NCBI GenBank assembly: GCA_017163975.1
Contig: JAFFSR010000010.1
Span: 2,459,001-2,523,000, forward strand
Direction: 5' to 3'
Length of the DNA stretch: 64,000 bases
Source of the DNA: Anastatus disparis
Taxonomy: Eukaryota > Arthropoda > Insecta > Hymenoptera > Eupelmidae
The position numbers and the translations under genes were made by a program. Under the pieces are notes generated by a model. That model was not told the origin of the DNA. It ran no database searches and was given only the letters and a program-made list of their open reading frames with translations. Below, piece after piece: positions 34,195-46,859 of this stretch. Numbering within the stretch: the stretch's first letter is position 1; each line of letters starts with the position of its first letter.

Positions 34195-37100
34195 GGCTGA
34201 TTCCATTCAGATTCATGCAGGCCGTCACTGATCAATTTTTTTTTTCTTCTAGGTAATAAAAATACCTTCTATTATGTATATAAAAATAAAATTTACCTCG
34301 TAGAACGCTCAAAAAAATTTTTTTTTTTACTACAGCGATTCTAGTGTTGGATGTAAAAACAAAAATTCAAAAATTGAAAATGAACCTCTACTTTTAAATG
34401 ATTGTAGCTCCGTCAATTTTCAACCTTTTTGGGCGTTCTTTGAACGAAAGTGTGCGGAATTTTGTCTTGTTTAAAATGCAATCTTGATTTTTGTAATACA
34501 ATTTGATCTTACTGAGTTATTTACGAAAAACCGAAAAAAGCGATTTTTTTCAAACACGATTTTCTCAAAAACTATATTTTTTTTTTTTGAAATTTTTATA
34601 TGATTTTATACATAAAAAATATTAACTTTTAGGGTAGGTGAGAATATGCGATTTTGCCTTATTTTTTTTTAACAGATTTTTAAACGTTTTTTTTTATATT
34701 TTCGATTTTGAAACATTGATACCATGGCGCATTGTACTATTTTTCCAACCTTACGTATTCTTACAACTATTTTTATGCTTTTATTTATTAATATATCAAA
34801 AATATCAACAATAATCTTTAAAATAAACCCTGGATCGAATATTTTGATCAATTAGAACCAAAGTTATGACGATTTAAAGTTTAAAAAAAAATACTGAAAC
34901 TTTAAATAAATATATTTACTTTGAATTTTGAATTTTAAATTTTGAATTTGAATTTTGAATTTTGAATTTTGAATTTTGAAAAGGTGAGTTTTTTAAATAA
35001 TAAAATATGTTATTTGGTCATTTTCAATGAACAAATAATATGCGATACAATTAAGAAAGAACATTAATGAATTGAGAACTAATGTGAATGAAAAAATTCG
35101 AATTTAAATAAAACCTTTCAATTTACTTCTTGCCACTCATGTCTCGAAGTTTTGGCAGTGTAGATTTGGTTTCGTTCACTTTTCCAACAGTGAATCTTTT
35201 AAATACCTTTAATTTCTTTTGCATTTCCTAACCATTCCATTTTTTTTGTCAGTCGAAAAACTTCTAACTCATCGTTGCGGATAACAAGAATGTTAATCGA
35301 CGGAGTATATTTTGATATGTGAGTAGCGAAATTTTCAGCGTTTCTAATAAAATCTGCACTCTTCTTGGACAGATTATGCGTGGTAGCATAATGTTTAACT
35401 AAACCACCAATACCGTCACAAGCGCCTTTACCATGACCTGTTACGGAAGAAAGCCATTTTCTGTTTACTTTTGAGTTTTGAAGCTCATAGAATTGATATC
35501 TATTTTTAAAATGACTGGCAGCTCCATCGGAAATGGTTATGATTTCATCAAGATCTTGCGCAATATGTTTTTGTTTTAAGTTATCGATAATTAAATTTAT
35601 AGCTATTAGGGCATGAGACAAATCATGTTTAATATCGTTACAGACGGTGACATAACTGACTGTTTTATCATTTCCAAAATAGCATACCGACGTAAATATT
35701 GATATTTGGTTTTTATTCCAATGATAGCTTTGAATTTCATTTTGAAGCAGAACTGTCCAATTTTCTGCAAAATTGACATTAATAACTAATTGGAAGTCAT
35801 TATTGTTCGCTAACAGTTTAACCTCTTTAATTGCTATACGTTGAATTTCTTTGACCAATTTATGAGCTCTTACAGTGAGAGCGCGCTCTCTTAACTCTAT
35901 TAAGAAATTTTCAATTGTGCTAGTTTTATTCAGTAAATTTGATTTTTCCCAAACACCATAAATTATTTCTTCATATAAATCTTCTTCTGTCAAAGAAATT
36001 ACTTGTAAATCAATAGAATCTCCAATGGAACATTCTTTACATTCTCTTAGTACACGTTTCATATCATCTTTTGAACAAAAAAGTGAAGAACATATTTTCA
36101 ATTCCAAATCTGCAGTGTCTTGTTTATTCTCTTTTTTATAATTATTCAAAGCATCTAACATAAGTTTAAGATTCTCGCAGTAAACGCAAAGACACGAATC
36201 AGTGGGTGGATGTGGTATAACCCACTTCGGTCTTAAAGCGTAGAATGTTGATTTATCAATTTTTGTTTTCATTTCAGGATTTTCGTCTTTAAATAATTGA
36301 TATATTTCTTTTATACTTCGCGTAAGAAAGCGTTTGACTGTTTTAGTTTTTATACCATTTTCTTTGATAGATACTGTGTCGCTTTTATTCGCACTTTGAC
36401 GAGAACAATTAAAATCATCGTTCAGATAATAATCCTTTACTTTCATTACAATTTCACTATCCAAAGAATGGCCACAATAGTTCTCAGACTGCTTGTAAAT
36501 TTTTTTGTTATTTACCAATGATCGTGCTTGATCAATCATATAAAAAGTTACATTTGGTAAAACTGATAGTAAATAATCTTTGGAAATATCACTTGGTATA
36601 ATACTCAACAATCGCACTTTCTCAAGAAAATTTGAACAATTATCCAATGCAACTTTAATATTCTCAAGCCATTATCATTTGTTTTACATTCATTATTTTC
36701 ATTCAATGCGGGCAAATCCGTTATATCGTAGACTTTCATCATTTTACTTGCTATTTGTGAATCAAATGCATCGTTGATTTGTTTTCTTTTTCGGAGAGCA
36801 TAAGATTCTCGCATCTTGATATTGATACTTTGCGGCATTTTAATTGGTGAAATGTTTAATTTTAAATTACTTGAAGTCTCGTTGAGCTGTTCTACCACAG
36901 CCTCACTATGAGTAAAATCTTCCGAAGATTGTTGACTGCTTGAAGTCGATGAAATAGACGCATTTTTCACTTCATCTAATAATATTTTGTAACACGAAGG
37001 GCATACTTTATCTTCTCTAGAGAAAGAAGTATTTGGATACAAGCGCTTCAAAGACTCCGTTAGATCACCTAATTCTCTAAGCGAACTTTTGGAGCAATCG

Positions 37101-38258
37101 GAAACAACTTTTTTGTGCCTTTCTTTTAAATCCTTACACTTCATTTTGACAATCAGTGATGCCATTATTGATATTCTGTTCAATAACAGATCGAAAAAAA
37201 TAATTTTTCTTAAACAACTTTATTTTTTATCTTCCTTTTCTTATATTTTTAAACGCGTCAAGTCGTTGATAAGAATGCAAAGAACGAATCATCGCCACCT
37301 AGTAGTGACATGCGTCAACTCCCTACAAAATAAATTCAAATTCTAGGCGTGAAATTCAAACTAATAAAAAAATTATATTCTTCAACAAAAAAAATTTTTA
37401 TTATAATAATGCACCATAAAAAGAGGATAAATGGTTATATATTCTTTCATCAAAATAACTTTTTTTCTAAATTAAAAAATTTTGTATCTTCAGATTTTAA
37501 TCTTTAACGAAAATTGCGTTTCCTCAATGTAAATATCATATTTATTTAAAGTTTCAGCATTTTTTTTTAAACTTTAAATCGTCATAACTTTGGTTCTAAT
37601 TGATCAAAATATTCGATCCGGGGTTTATTTTAAAGATTATTGTTGATATTTTTGATATATTAATAAATAGAAGCATAAAAATAGTTGTAAGAATACGTAA
37701 GGTTGGAAAAATAGTACAATGCGCCATGGTATCAATGTTTCAAAATCGAAAATATAAAAAAAAACGTTTAAAAATCTGTTAAAAAAAAATAAGGCAAAAT
37801 CGCATATTCTCACCTACCCTAAAAGTTAATATTTTTTATGTATAAAATCATATAAAAATTTCAAAAAAAAAAAATATAGTTTTTGAGAAAATCGTGTTTG
37901 AAAAAAATCGCTTTTTTCGGTTTTTCGTAAATAACTCAGTAAGATCAAATTGTATTACAAAAATCAAGATTGCATTTTAAACAAGACAAAATTCCGCACA
38001 CTTTCGTTAACAGAACGCCCAAAAAGGTTGAAAATTGACGGAGCTATAGTCATTTAAAAGTAGAAGTTCATTTTCAATTTTTGAATTTTCGTTTTTACAT
38101 CCAACACTAGAATTGCTGTAGTAAAGAAAAAAAATTTTTTTGAGCGTTCTACGAGGTAAATTTTATCTTTTTATACATAATAGAAGGTATTTTTACTACT
38201 TAGAAGAAAAAAAAAATTCTATCAGTGACGGCCTGCATAAATCTGAATGGAATCAGCC
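34195..38258 (-). mobile_element. Long-TIR DNA transposon, member 1 (4.06 kb)
   Basis: The ends are GGCTGATTCCATTCAGAT and its complement, flanked by AATA on both sides (34191-34194 and 38259-38262), a 4-bp target duplication. Arms of about 725 bp (34195-34918 and 37532-38258) are inverted copies with few differences. They include a shared 60-codon frame in both arms that is only sequence identity, not a gene. The transposase lies between the arms on the minus strand. Member 2 at 40046-43762 has the same first 13 terminal bases. Confidence 0.9.
35118..37183 (-). pseudogene. Transposase of long-TIR family, member 1, nearly intact
   Basis: An N-terminal piece (36605-37183) has Cys/His pairs (KCKDLKERHKKVV, KVCPSCYKIL) suggesting a metal-binding DNA-recognition domain. 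After one single-base frameshift near 36670 the main frame (35199-36647) runs through CLCVYCENLKLML, LVINVNFAENW, ITISDGAASHFKNRYQFYEL and SSVTGHGKGACDGIGGLVKH. A TAA at 35199-35201 interrupts a C-terminal tail that reads on to 35118. The last three blocks look like the D-D-(E/D) core of an RNase H-fold transposase. The first Asp is Asn here (VNF), while member 2 has VDF, so this copy is probably catalytically dead. I recognise the SDGAASQFKN and GHGKGA.DG.GG motifs from uncharacterised insect and Hydra proteins but cannot name the superfamily. Confidence 0.78.
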
Positions 38259-38403
38259 AATAATAAATAATTCAAAAGAAATAAAATAATAATAACATTC
38301 AAAGAATAAAAAATTGATACCGAAGATGACATGACTTCTAATGAAACTGATCCACTCATTCTTTCTGCATTCATTTATCCATCATTCATGCTAATAAATA
38401 CAT

Positions 38404-38649
38404 TTACACCTCAAATCTATATATAAGATAAAAAAATAAATCAACATAAAAATTAAAATACTTAAAATTAAGTTCATTCGAGGTCGAGTAACTATCTCCT
38501 GAAAGCCGACTTGAACCTGCCGAGCGATGGAAGATCTGTCCAGTATGCATGAAGGGCACTGCGAAATCCTTAATCTCTTCCCTAGTGGCTACCCTAGGTA
38601 CATATCTAATGAAGAAACTTTCTAGATACTCGGGAGTATTCATGCGCAA
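38404..38649 (-). CDS. Unidentified 81-codon frame, possible exon
   Basis: The stretch MRMNTPEYLESFFIRYVPRV through SAGSSRLSGDSYSTSNELN (38470-38649) has balanced amino-acid use and is GC-richer than its surroundings. The last 25 residues decay into Phe/Tyr-rich AT translation. It lies between two transposons with no identifiable neighbours and no clear splice donor. It could be a captured host exon, a remnant of an unrecognised element, or chance. I assign no function. Confidence 0.25.
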   Translation of the reverse strand: MRMNTPEYLESFFIRYVPRVATREEIKDFAVPFMHTGQIFHRSAGSSRLSGDSYSTSNELNFKYFNFYVDLFFYLIYRFEV

Positions 38650-38899
38650 AGATGAATAACATAAAAATTCAGAAATTTAGATAAAATAAAATACATGCTT
38701 TGTTTTATTAAAACTTATTGGAAAATATAATTAATCAATTAATCTTCTGCAAATTATTATCTTTATAAGTATTTTATAATATTTTTGCAATATGTAAGAA
38801 ATATCTATAAATAAAAAAAGAAAGCTTATAAATGAAATATAAAAAATACCTATAAATTCTATATCTTTTATATATGAAATATATTTAACATGAGTATAC

Positions 38900-40024
38900 T
38901 AACAATAAAACCAAGAGAGCAACAGCGAGCAAGGTATTTGTTGCTAGTTTTATAATCAAAATTTTTCGTAAGAAATGGATTTAATCCATCTCCTAATTTA
39001 GATAAAGTTTTTCAACAGGCAACAGTTAATGAATTTGTAAAAGTTAAAAGTTCAAGATTATGTATTATGAAGAAGAATTAAAACATTTCAAGAAGTCATT
39101 ATTATAACAGTATAATGGATTATCTACATAAGAAAAAAGATACTAAAAATATAAAAATTGGAAAAATGTATATTTTACCATCAAATTTTACTGGATGTTC
39201 ACGATTCTTAAATCTCAATTATATTGACTCGATGACTCTTGTACATCATTACAGCAAGGCAGACTTATTTATAACTCTTACATGTAAACTAAAAAGTAAT
39301 TATTGAAAATCTAAAATATTATGAAAATGCAATTGATAGGCCCGACATTTTAGTTAAATTGTTTCAAGAGAAAGTAAAACAATTCATAGATTCAGTAATT
39401 AAAAAGGTGCATTAGAAAAAACTCTTGCTTATACTTATGTTATTGAATTCCGAAAGCATGGGCTTTCACACATGCATATGTTATTATTTTTAAATGAAAA
39501 CGATAAAATTAATATTCCTGATAAAGCTGATAAACTTATAAATGCGGAAATTCTAAATGAAGATATTTATGTAGGGGAAGAGGTTCGGTTGTGGGCATGA
39601 TTTGGTTGTGGACATCCCTTCGCTTCTACTGACAGAAAGCAGATGATGTTTTCTTGACAAATGTCATTTATGTATTATGCCAAATATCAAAGCAAACAAA
39701 CACGTCTGCTTTGTGCTATAAGCACATTATTATAGAAATTTTCAGAAATCAAATAAAAATAAATGATAAAGTCATATTAGCACCTTCGAATACTGACATA
39801 ATAAATATTAATAATAAAATACTATGGGATATTATGGGAGAGCAAACTATAAAATACTTAAGTACAGGTTCAGCAGAACATGATAATGGAGAAAATGTGG
39901 ATGTTACGTTACGAATAGAATTCTCAAATTCAATCACACCTAATCGACTTTCATTGCATGAATTAAAATTAAAAGGTGGTGCTATTATCACACCGATCAA
40001 CATGAATTTTGGATCTGACTTTTG
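38900..40024 (+). pseudogene. Helitron Rep/helicase remnant, plus strand, internally deleted
   Basis: Rep N-terminal part: REQQRARYLLL, KVFQQATVNEFVKVKSSRL, MYILPSNFTGCSRFLNLNYI and KADLFITLTC (38905-39290). After a stop come RPDILVKLFQEKV and TLAYTYVIEFRKHGLSHMHM (about 39340-39480), the HUH-like His pair region. The centre is deleted and the helicase C-terminal part follows: VILAPSNTDIININNKIL, VTLRIEFSNSITPNRLS, and LKLKGGAIIT (39770-40000). It is a different copy from the minus-strand Helitron. Its 3' side ends 20 bp from long-TIR transposon member 2. Confidence 0.82.
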
Positions 40025-40735
40025 AGTGTTTTTTATTTTTTATACGGCTGATTCCATTTCAAATCGAACAGTCAGTATACACTCAAGTCACCAATTACTG
40101 CGCTAATGGAGTATGTTATTCTACCCTAAAAATAAGGGTATACGTATTTTTTTATTTTGCTGAAATATCAAAATTGCATCAGATATGCACTTTTGAAAAT
40201 TGCATACAAAAACTAAATGTTAAAACTGAAAATGTTGAGAATAACTTTAGAGGGCTATCGTTTTACCAATTTTCAATGAATTTTGGTAAACCTTATTTTT
40301 TTTATTATGTTTTAAGCCCTCTTTAATTCAGTGCAAGAAATTTCAAAAAAGACTAAAAAATGACTAAGATATGTGCATTTTACCAAAAAAAGCACTTTTT
40401 ATGCACATGCATTTTTCTCGAAAAACCCATTTTTTTTTGCTGAAATTTTTTGTGCTCATAGAGGACCAAATTACCTATCTAATGGTACTTGGTTAATCCC
40501 GTACTTATTTGTTTAAAGCGAGAAAAAAAATTCACAAATTTTATTGGTGAAAAATTTTTGTATATACGTTCGGAAATTTTAAGCAATGTAGATTTAAACA
40601 CTATCCTTCTTTTAGCATTACCCAGGAACAACGACGTGGACGTAGAAGGTTTCTGTTCCCTTCGGGGTGCTTTTTTAAAGTGAGTTCCCCTTGCCTCTCC
40701 CTGTTGGGATGCGTCAAAAATATAATTATAAATAA

Positions 40736-42869
40736 TTACTTTTTTTTATTTTTGCACTTATTATTTTTTGTTCTAAGTGTAGCCTTACGACGTTTGACTT
40801 TTTTTTTCTTGTCTTTCACTTTAGTCAGTGCATGTATAGCTGTTCTGCCAACAAATATATGCGATTTCAATTCCCCAAGTTGTTTTAACCACATATGACT
40901 TTTTTGAATCCCATTATATTTAGGAACTGTACTCCATTCAATATTTTTTTCTTTTCTAAATTTTTCAATCTCATTTATTGGTAATAATATGATTTTGATT
41001 GCACTGGTGTACTTTTGAACCCAATTTATAAAATCGTCAGCATTTTGTATCGATTCTTCATGAACTCTTTTTAAGTGATGTGAAGTAGCATAATGCTTTA
41101 GAAGCCCACCTATTCCATCAACGGCTCCTTTCCTATGACCAGTCGCAGAAAATAATCATTTCATTTGATAAGAAAAATGTTTGAATTCATGTAGCTGAAA
41201 ACGATTTTTAAATTGGCTTGCAGCTCCATCTGATATAATAGTGACTTTAGTAACTAAATCATTTTTCATAAGATCGATAATTTTATTTATTGCTAATAGC
41301 GCATATGCAGTATCATGCTTTTTGTCGTCACTAACGATCGCAAAGCTTTGCGTTATCTCTCCTTGATATCAGACTGCAGTAAAAATAGAAATTTGGTTAT
41401 TTACCCAATGATTTCCCTGAACCGCTTTATTATTTATTACAGACTAATTTTGTGCAAAATCAACGTGGATAATTAACTTAGTAGGATCAGCTTTACCTTC
41501 TTCTTTTTCTTTTTTTATAGCTTCACGTTGAATATTTTTTATGTATACGTGAGTACTTGCTTTTAGTGCGCAGATTGAAAATTTTTCTTTAAAAACTGAT
41601 AAGCTTACTGTTTGTTTGATAAGATTACCATTATCCCACAAAGCAAACGTAATTTCATCTTCACAATTTTCTTTCAGTTTTAACAATTTTAATGTGATAC
41701 CCTCACTACCGGGGCAATAATTGCATTTTTGCAAGAAACACGAATCAGATGGTTCAGAACACAACATTGCGTTAGTTATTTCTGAACAAATTAAATCTAA
41801 TTCAGAATTATTATCGCCTCTAAAACGAATTAAACTTGTAAGAAACAGTTCAAATTTTCGCAATGTACACAAAGACAAGTTTCCTTCACAGGGCTTGTTA
41901 AGACGAAACTTGGTCTTAGACCATAGAATTTCGATTTTCCTATTTGTAAGTTTAGATTTTCTTGTCTTAATTGACTATATGTTTCTTTTAAGCTTCGAGT
42001 AAGAAACCGTTTAACTTTTTTAGTTTTTGTATTATTAACTCAGTAACAACATCAGATTTATTTGGACTTTGTCTACTACAATTAAAATCATCATTTAAAA
42101 AATATTCCATAGCGATATTTTTTGTATTTTCATCAATAGGATGACCAGTATATGAATCTGGCTCCGAATAAACTCCTTTATTTTTCACGAGATTTCTTGA
42201 TTTATTTATCATATACTCGCTTATATTCGGGAATAGTGAGCAAATTTTTATTTCGCTTAATTTTGAAGGTAGTAGAGTTAGAAGTTTTATTTTCTCCGAA
42301 ACAGAAGAACATTTTTCTAAAGCCGATTTAAAATTTTCTGCAAATTCGTTCCAATAGTTTTCAGTCGAACTTTTGTCCGATTCTATTGATTCAACTGAAA
42401 TGCCATACGCATCTTCTAATTTACTTCCGACAGTAGCAGAAAAAGCTGAAATTAAAGATTTTTTCTTTTTAGATACGTAATTTTCTGTTAAATTTTTAGG
42501 TATTGCAGTTTTTCTTTTTAGCGGCGAGACGCATTGAGGTAAAATTGTATTAATACTCTCGTTTAATTCCTGTATTCGTTCGGGTGTCTTGGGGATAAAA
42601 TCATCATGTTTTCCGCTAAAAAGTTCAGTGATTTCATTTTCAGATGTAGATTCAAGATCACTTAAAATCATTTTTGACATGCGTTCATGGCAATTTTTGC
42701 ATACATTAGTAGAGGGCAGTATCTTTAAATCTGGATAAAGCTGTGCCAAATTAATGGCCAAATCTTCCAACGGTCTAAAACATAAATTTCTGCTTTTATA
42801 AACTACCTTCTTATGCATTTGAAAAAAATCGGGACATCGAATTCTTGTAGAAGAGTGAATTTCGGACAT
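40736..42869 (-). pseudogene. Transposase of long-TIR family, member 2, broken
   Basis: Starts MSEIHSSTRIRCPDFFQMHK at 42869, with a Cys/His N-terminus (RCPDFFQMHKKVV, VCKNCHERM) and a long spacer to DDFNCSRQSPNKSDVV. A frame break near 41990-42040 and another near 41850 follow. The frame 41444-41878 carries LIIHVDFAQN with the Asp retained, and after a stop come TIISDGAASQFKNRF and ATGHRKGAVDGIGGLLKHYA (Gly replaced by Arg in the HGKG motif). A Lys/Arg-rich tail ends at about 40736. It is alignable with member 1 end to end, so both derive from one family, but the copy is more decayed. Confidence 0.82.
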
Positions 42870-43099
42870 CGTAATTGCAGAGTTTTGTTTACTTTTTCAC
42901 AAGTCCGAAAAGTACCTTTCAAAGCAGACGTAAGAATAACTAGCTTGTATGTAACAATTCTAATATGCTGTTTTGGTTACGCGAGGTATTTGTCCGCGAA
43001 TGAGCCTCCTACTGTCTATACATCGAAACATACATAATATAGATATACACGAATAGAATTATTATTTTCCATTTTTTAATATTTATTTTTATATTACGA

Positions 43100-43101
<2 letters not shown>

Positions 43102-43149
<48 letters not shown>
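43102..43149. repeat. (TA)n microsatellite
   Basis: A TA run of about 24 units just inside the right arm of long-TIR member 2. It has no counterpart in the left arm. Confidence 0.95.
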
Positions 43150-43152
<3 letters not shown>

Positions 43153-43972
43153 TATTGATGATATATACATACATACAAAGGTAAACAAATAATAAGCGAA
43201 GCATGCGACAGCGTTGAACATTGCTTAAGACTTTCGAACGTATATACAAAAATTTTTCACCAATAAAATTTGTGAATTTTTTTTCTCGCTTCAAACAAAT
43301 AAGAACGGGATCAACCAAGTACCATTAGATAGGTAATTTGGTCCTTTATGAGCACAAAAAATTTCAGCAAAAAAAAAATGGGTTTTTCGAGAAAAATGCA
43401 TGTGCATAAAAAGTGCATTTTTTGGTAAAATGCACATATCTTAGTCATTTTTTAGTCTTTTTTGAAATTTCTTGCACTGAATTAAAGAGGGCTTAAAACA
43501 TAATAAAATAAATAAAGTTTACCAAAATTCATTGAAAATTGGTAAAACGATAGCCCTCTAAAGTTATTCTCAACATTTTCAGTTTTAACATTTAGTTTTT
43601 GTATGCAATTTTCAAAAGTGCATATCTGATGCAATTTTGATATTTCAGCAAAATAAAAAAATACGTATACCCTTATTTTTAGGGTAGAATAACATACTCC
43701 ATTAGCGCAGTAATTGGTGACTTGAGTGTATACTGACTGTTCGATTTGAAATGGAATCAGCCATACGTCATTAATGAAGGAGAAAATAGTTAATTTGATC
43801 AAAGTTCGCTTTTGTAGAAACCAGATTAATTTTTGGAAATCAAAACGAAATGACTGATTTTTCCGGAATTTAAAAATTATTGAAATAAAAATTTATTGAG
43901 TAACTAAATCTTTCTTTATATCAAAATAACGATTAACAAAAGAATACAAGTGTAAATTCAGTAAAAATTTAG

Positions 43973-44336
43973 TTGAGGTGGAGCATCCGCTAGCTTTAGC
44001 TTGTTGTTCATAAAAATTAAACGTTAAAAAAATTCTTTAATATTTTGAAAATAATTAATTTATAGTAAGAAAAAAATCCCCGTAAATTTTCAAGAAGCCT
44101 TAACGATTAATTTTTTTGTATGTGCTCACTCAAAGTTTGCGTGTTTTGTATCTTATAGTAGTGAAAAGATAAACTTTAAGTGAGCATAAATAATAAAATC
44201 AGTCGTTAAGGCTAGCTGAAAATTTACGGGGATTTTTTTCTTGATATAAATTAATTATTTTCAAAATATTGAAGAATTCTTTTAACTTTTAATTTTTATG
44301 AACAACAAACTATCTCTAGCGGATGATCCACCTTAA
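43973..44336. mobile_element. Fold-back MITE, 364 bp
   Basis: The ends TTGAGGTGGAGCATCCGCTAG and, inverted, CTAGCGGATGATCCACCTTAA pair. Arms continue to match through TTGTTGTTCATAAAAATTAA, ATTTTGAAAATAATTAATTTA and ATCCCCGTAAATTTTC, with a short loop near 44155. Non-coding. No clear target duplication. Confidence 0.82.
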
Positions 44337-44726
44337 AAAATGAATATTTTTAGTCATTTTCTTATATTTGTTTGAACATTCTCGTATTAAACTCCAAATG
44401 TAATTACCTATTATATTTTTGTTGTACTGTCATAGTTAACGTCGTTCAAAGTTCTTTATATATCATGGTGATAACATTCTCCTTGTTTCTCTGGGTAGGC
44501 ACCCATATCATCTTTAAATTCATTTACGTATTTATGTAGTATATAAAGTTTATGAGACATTCAGCAGGCCATAATTTTCAAACTTTCATGTGTAATGTAA
44601 ATTAATTATCGATAGTTGTCAGCTCTATTGTTTCCAACGAAACCTTTAACGACCGCTTCAAGACTTATTCAGACTGCTTTTTCATTTTTATTGAGTAAAT
44701 TAGTGAATTCATCACTGTTTATGATT
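44337..44726. other. Spacer, no gene seen
   Basis: AT-rich sequence between a MITE and repeat copy C with nothing recognisable. Confidence 0.5.
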
Positions 44727-46803
44727 TTTGCTTTCTCATAGATAAAGCATTGTATTAATGAAAAAAATATTTTCTATTTTTTCATTAATTTGTACATATT
44801 TGAACTCAGGGAGTCGAAAAACTGGTTTCCAGAAAATGTCTGTATGTATGTGTGTGTGTGTGTATGTGTGTGTGTATGTGTATGTATGTGTGTGTCTGTG
44901 TGATGTAAGTTAGTAAATTGTATCTCGAAAACTACTCGATGAATTTGCTTCTAATTTTGCATAATATTTATTTTTTTGTCTAACTTGCTGGGAAGCTATT
45001 GATAATTGGTTCTTCCAGCGTAGCTTTAATTTTAAAGTCGTTTATAAAAAAAAAAAAAAATTTTATTTTTTTTGGTTTTTTTCTTTTACTACTCGATGAA
45101 TTTGCTTCAAAATTTGCATAGTAATTATTTGCGATTGCCCAAATAAAATAAATTTAAAAAAACTAATTTTCTTAATTTAAGCTAAGTTTTAATTATAGAG
45201 CATTTCGAAATTTTTGAAAAAAATGTTTATATTTATTAATCCAATAAAATCTTAAAAACTACTTGATGGATTTACTTCAAATTTTCCATACAATTCAATT
45301 TTTTGATCAACTGGTGCGGAAGCTATTGAAAATTGGTTTTCTTAGTGTAGTTTTAATTTTATAGCTATTTTAATAATTTTTAAAAAATTTTGATTTTTCA
45401 TTTTTTTTGTATATTACGTAAACTACTCGAAGAACTTGCTTGAAAATTTGTATGGAACTTATTTTCGACTGCCAGAAAAAGAAAAACTTTTAAAAACTGA
45501 TTTTCTTAGCGCACTTTTAAGTTTAGAGCATTTTTAAAATTTTTTTAAAAATTTTTATTTTTTTTCTATTTTACGAAAATTATTCAATAGATTTGCTCCA
45601 AAATTTGTATGCAAGTTATTCGCTACTGTCTGAAGAAAACAAGCTTTGGAAAACTAATTTTCTCAGAGCAGTTTTAATTTTAGAGCATTTTGAAAAATTA
45701 AAAAAAATTTTTTATTTATTATTTATTTTCTATTTTGTGTAAACCATACTATAAATTTCCTCCAAAATTTTTATACAATTAATTCGCTATTGTCTGAAAA
45801 AAATAAACTTTTAAAAAATAATTTTCTTAGCGTGGTTACGATTTTAGAGAATTTTAAAGATTTAAAAAAAAATTTTGATTCTCTTCGTAATTTTTTTTTA
45901 TTCTATGTAAAGTACTCGATGGATTTGTTCTTAAATTTGCAGGGAAATAATTTGCGACTGCCGTAAGACGGGAAAATTTCAAAAATTGATTTTCATAGTG
46001 TAGTTTTAATTTTAGAGCATTTTTTAAATTTTGAAAAAGAAATTTTGAAAAGAAAATGTTATTTATTTAGCCAACTAGATCTTGAAAATTACTCTATGAA
46101 TTTGCTTCAAATTTTGCATACTATCTATATTTTTGTATAACTAGACGGAAAGCTATTGAAAATTCGTATTTATAGTGTAGTTTTTTTTTATAGAGCCAGT
46201 TTAAGAATTTAAAAAAATTTTTGATTTTTAATTTTTTTTGTATTCTACGTAAATTACTTGATGAATTTGCTTTGAAATTTCCATGGGAATAATTTGCAAC
46301 TGCCAATATAGGGATAACTTCTATAAACCGACCTCCTTATCGTAGTTTTCATTTTAGAAAATTTTTAAAATTTTCTTTAAAAATTTTCACATTTCAGTTT
46401 TTTTCCATTTTACTTAAAGTACTCGATAGGTTTGCTCTAAAATTTGTATACAAGTGATTTGCTACTGTCTTTATAAAACAAGTTTAAAAAAATAATTTTC
46501 TTCGAGTAGCTTTTTGATTACTTCTTTTGATTTCTGATTTAACGCTTTCACTAACTCTTTTCTTACTTCCTCACTTCCTCTCTGTCCTTCTATCTCAGAT
46601 TGATCCTCATTTTTACCCTATTTTCATCCATCCTTGCCTCTCTCTTCCTATTTCCTAAGCACTCTCTCACATTTACTAATTTTTCTTGAATAGAAATAAT
46701 ATTTTTTACATTAAAATCACATTTAAGAAAATAAAATCAAACTACTCTAACTCAATGAGCTCTATGAGAAAGCATTACGCCAAAGCACTTGGCAGCGTTT
46801 TTT
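44727..46803 (+). repeat. Microsatellite-led interspersed repeat, copy C
   Basis: Starts TTTTTGCTTTCTCATAGATAAAGC and has CTCAGGGAGTCGAAAAACTGG, then a short GT microsatellite (44846-44902). About nine AT-rich units follow with a step of about 160-165 bp (TTTTCTTAGCG.AGTTTTAATTT-like blocks near 45175, 45340, 45505, 45660, 45825, 45985, 46165 and 46335). Then comes the CT-rich block near 46560-46680 and the end GCTCTATGAGAAAGCATTACGCCAAAGCACTTGGCAGCG. This is the most regular copy of the family. Confidence 0.85.
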
Positions 46804-46859
46804 TGTTTGTGGTCCGACAAAATTTCCCATTTTTATTTTGGCTTCAGTTAATTTAGGAA

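Larger units (their letters stand above)
40046..43762 (-). mobile_element. Long-TIR DNA transposon, member 2 (3.7 kb)
   Basis: The ends are GGCTGATTCCATTTCAAATC and its complement, flanked by ATAC on both sides (40042-40045 and 43763-43766). Arms of about 545 bp (40046-40589 and 43218-43762) match over their length, including CACCAATTACTGCGCTAATG and ACCATTAGATAGGTAATTTGG. A (TA)n run lies just inside the right arm. The broken transposase sits between the arms on the minus strand. The arms match member 1 only in the first 13 bases. Confidence 0.92.

Noticed and set aside
34669..37782. Two identical 60-codon frames (34669-34851 and 37600-37782) as a duplicated gene
   Set aside because: They lie at mirror positions in the terminal inverted arms of one transposon, so the identity is that of the arms.
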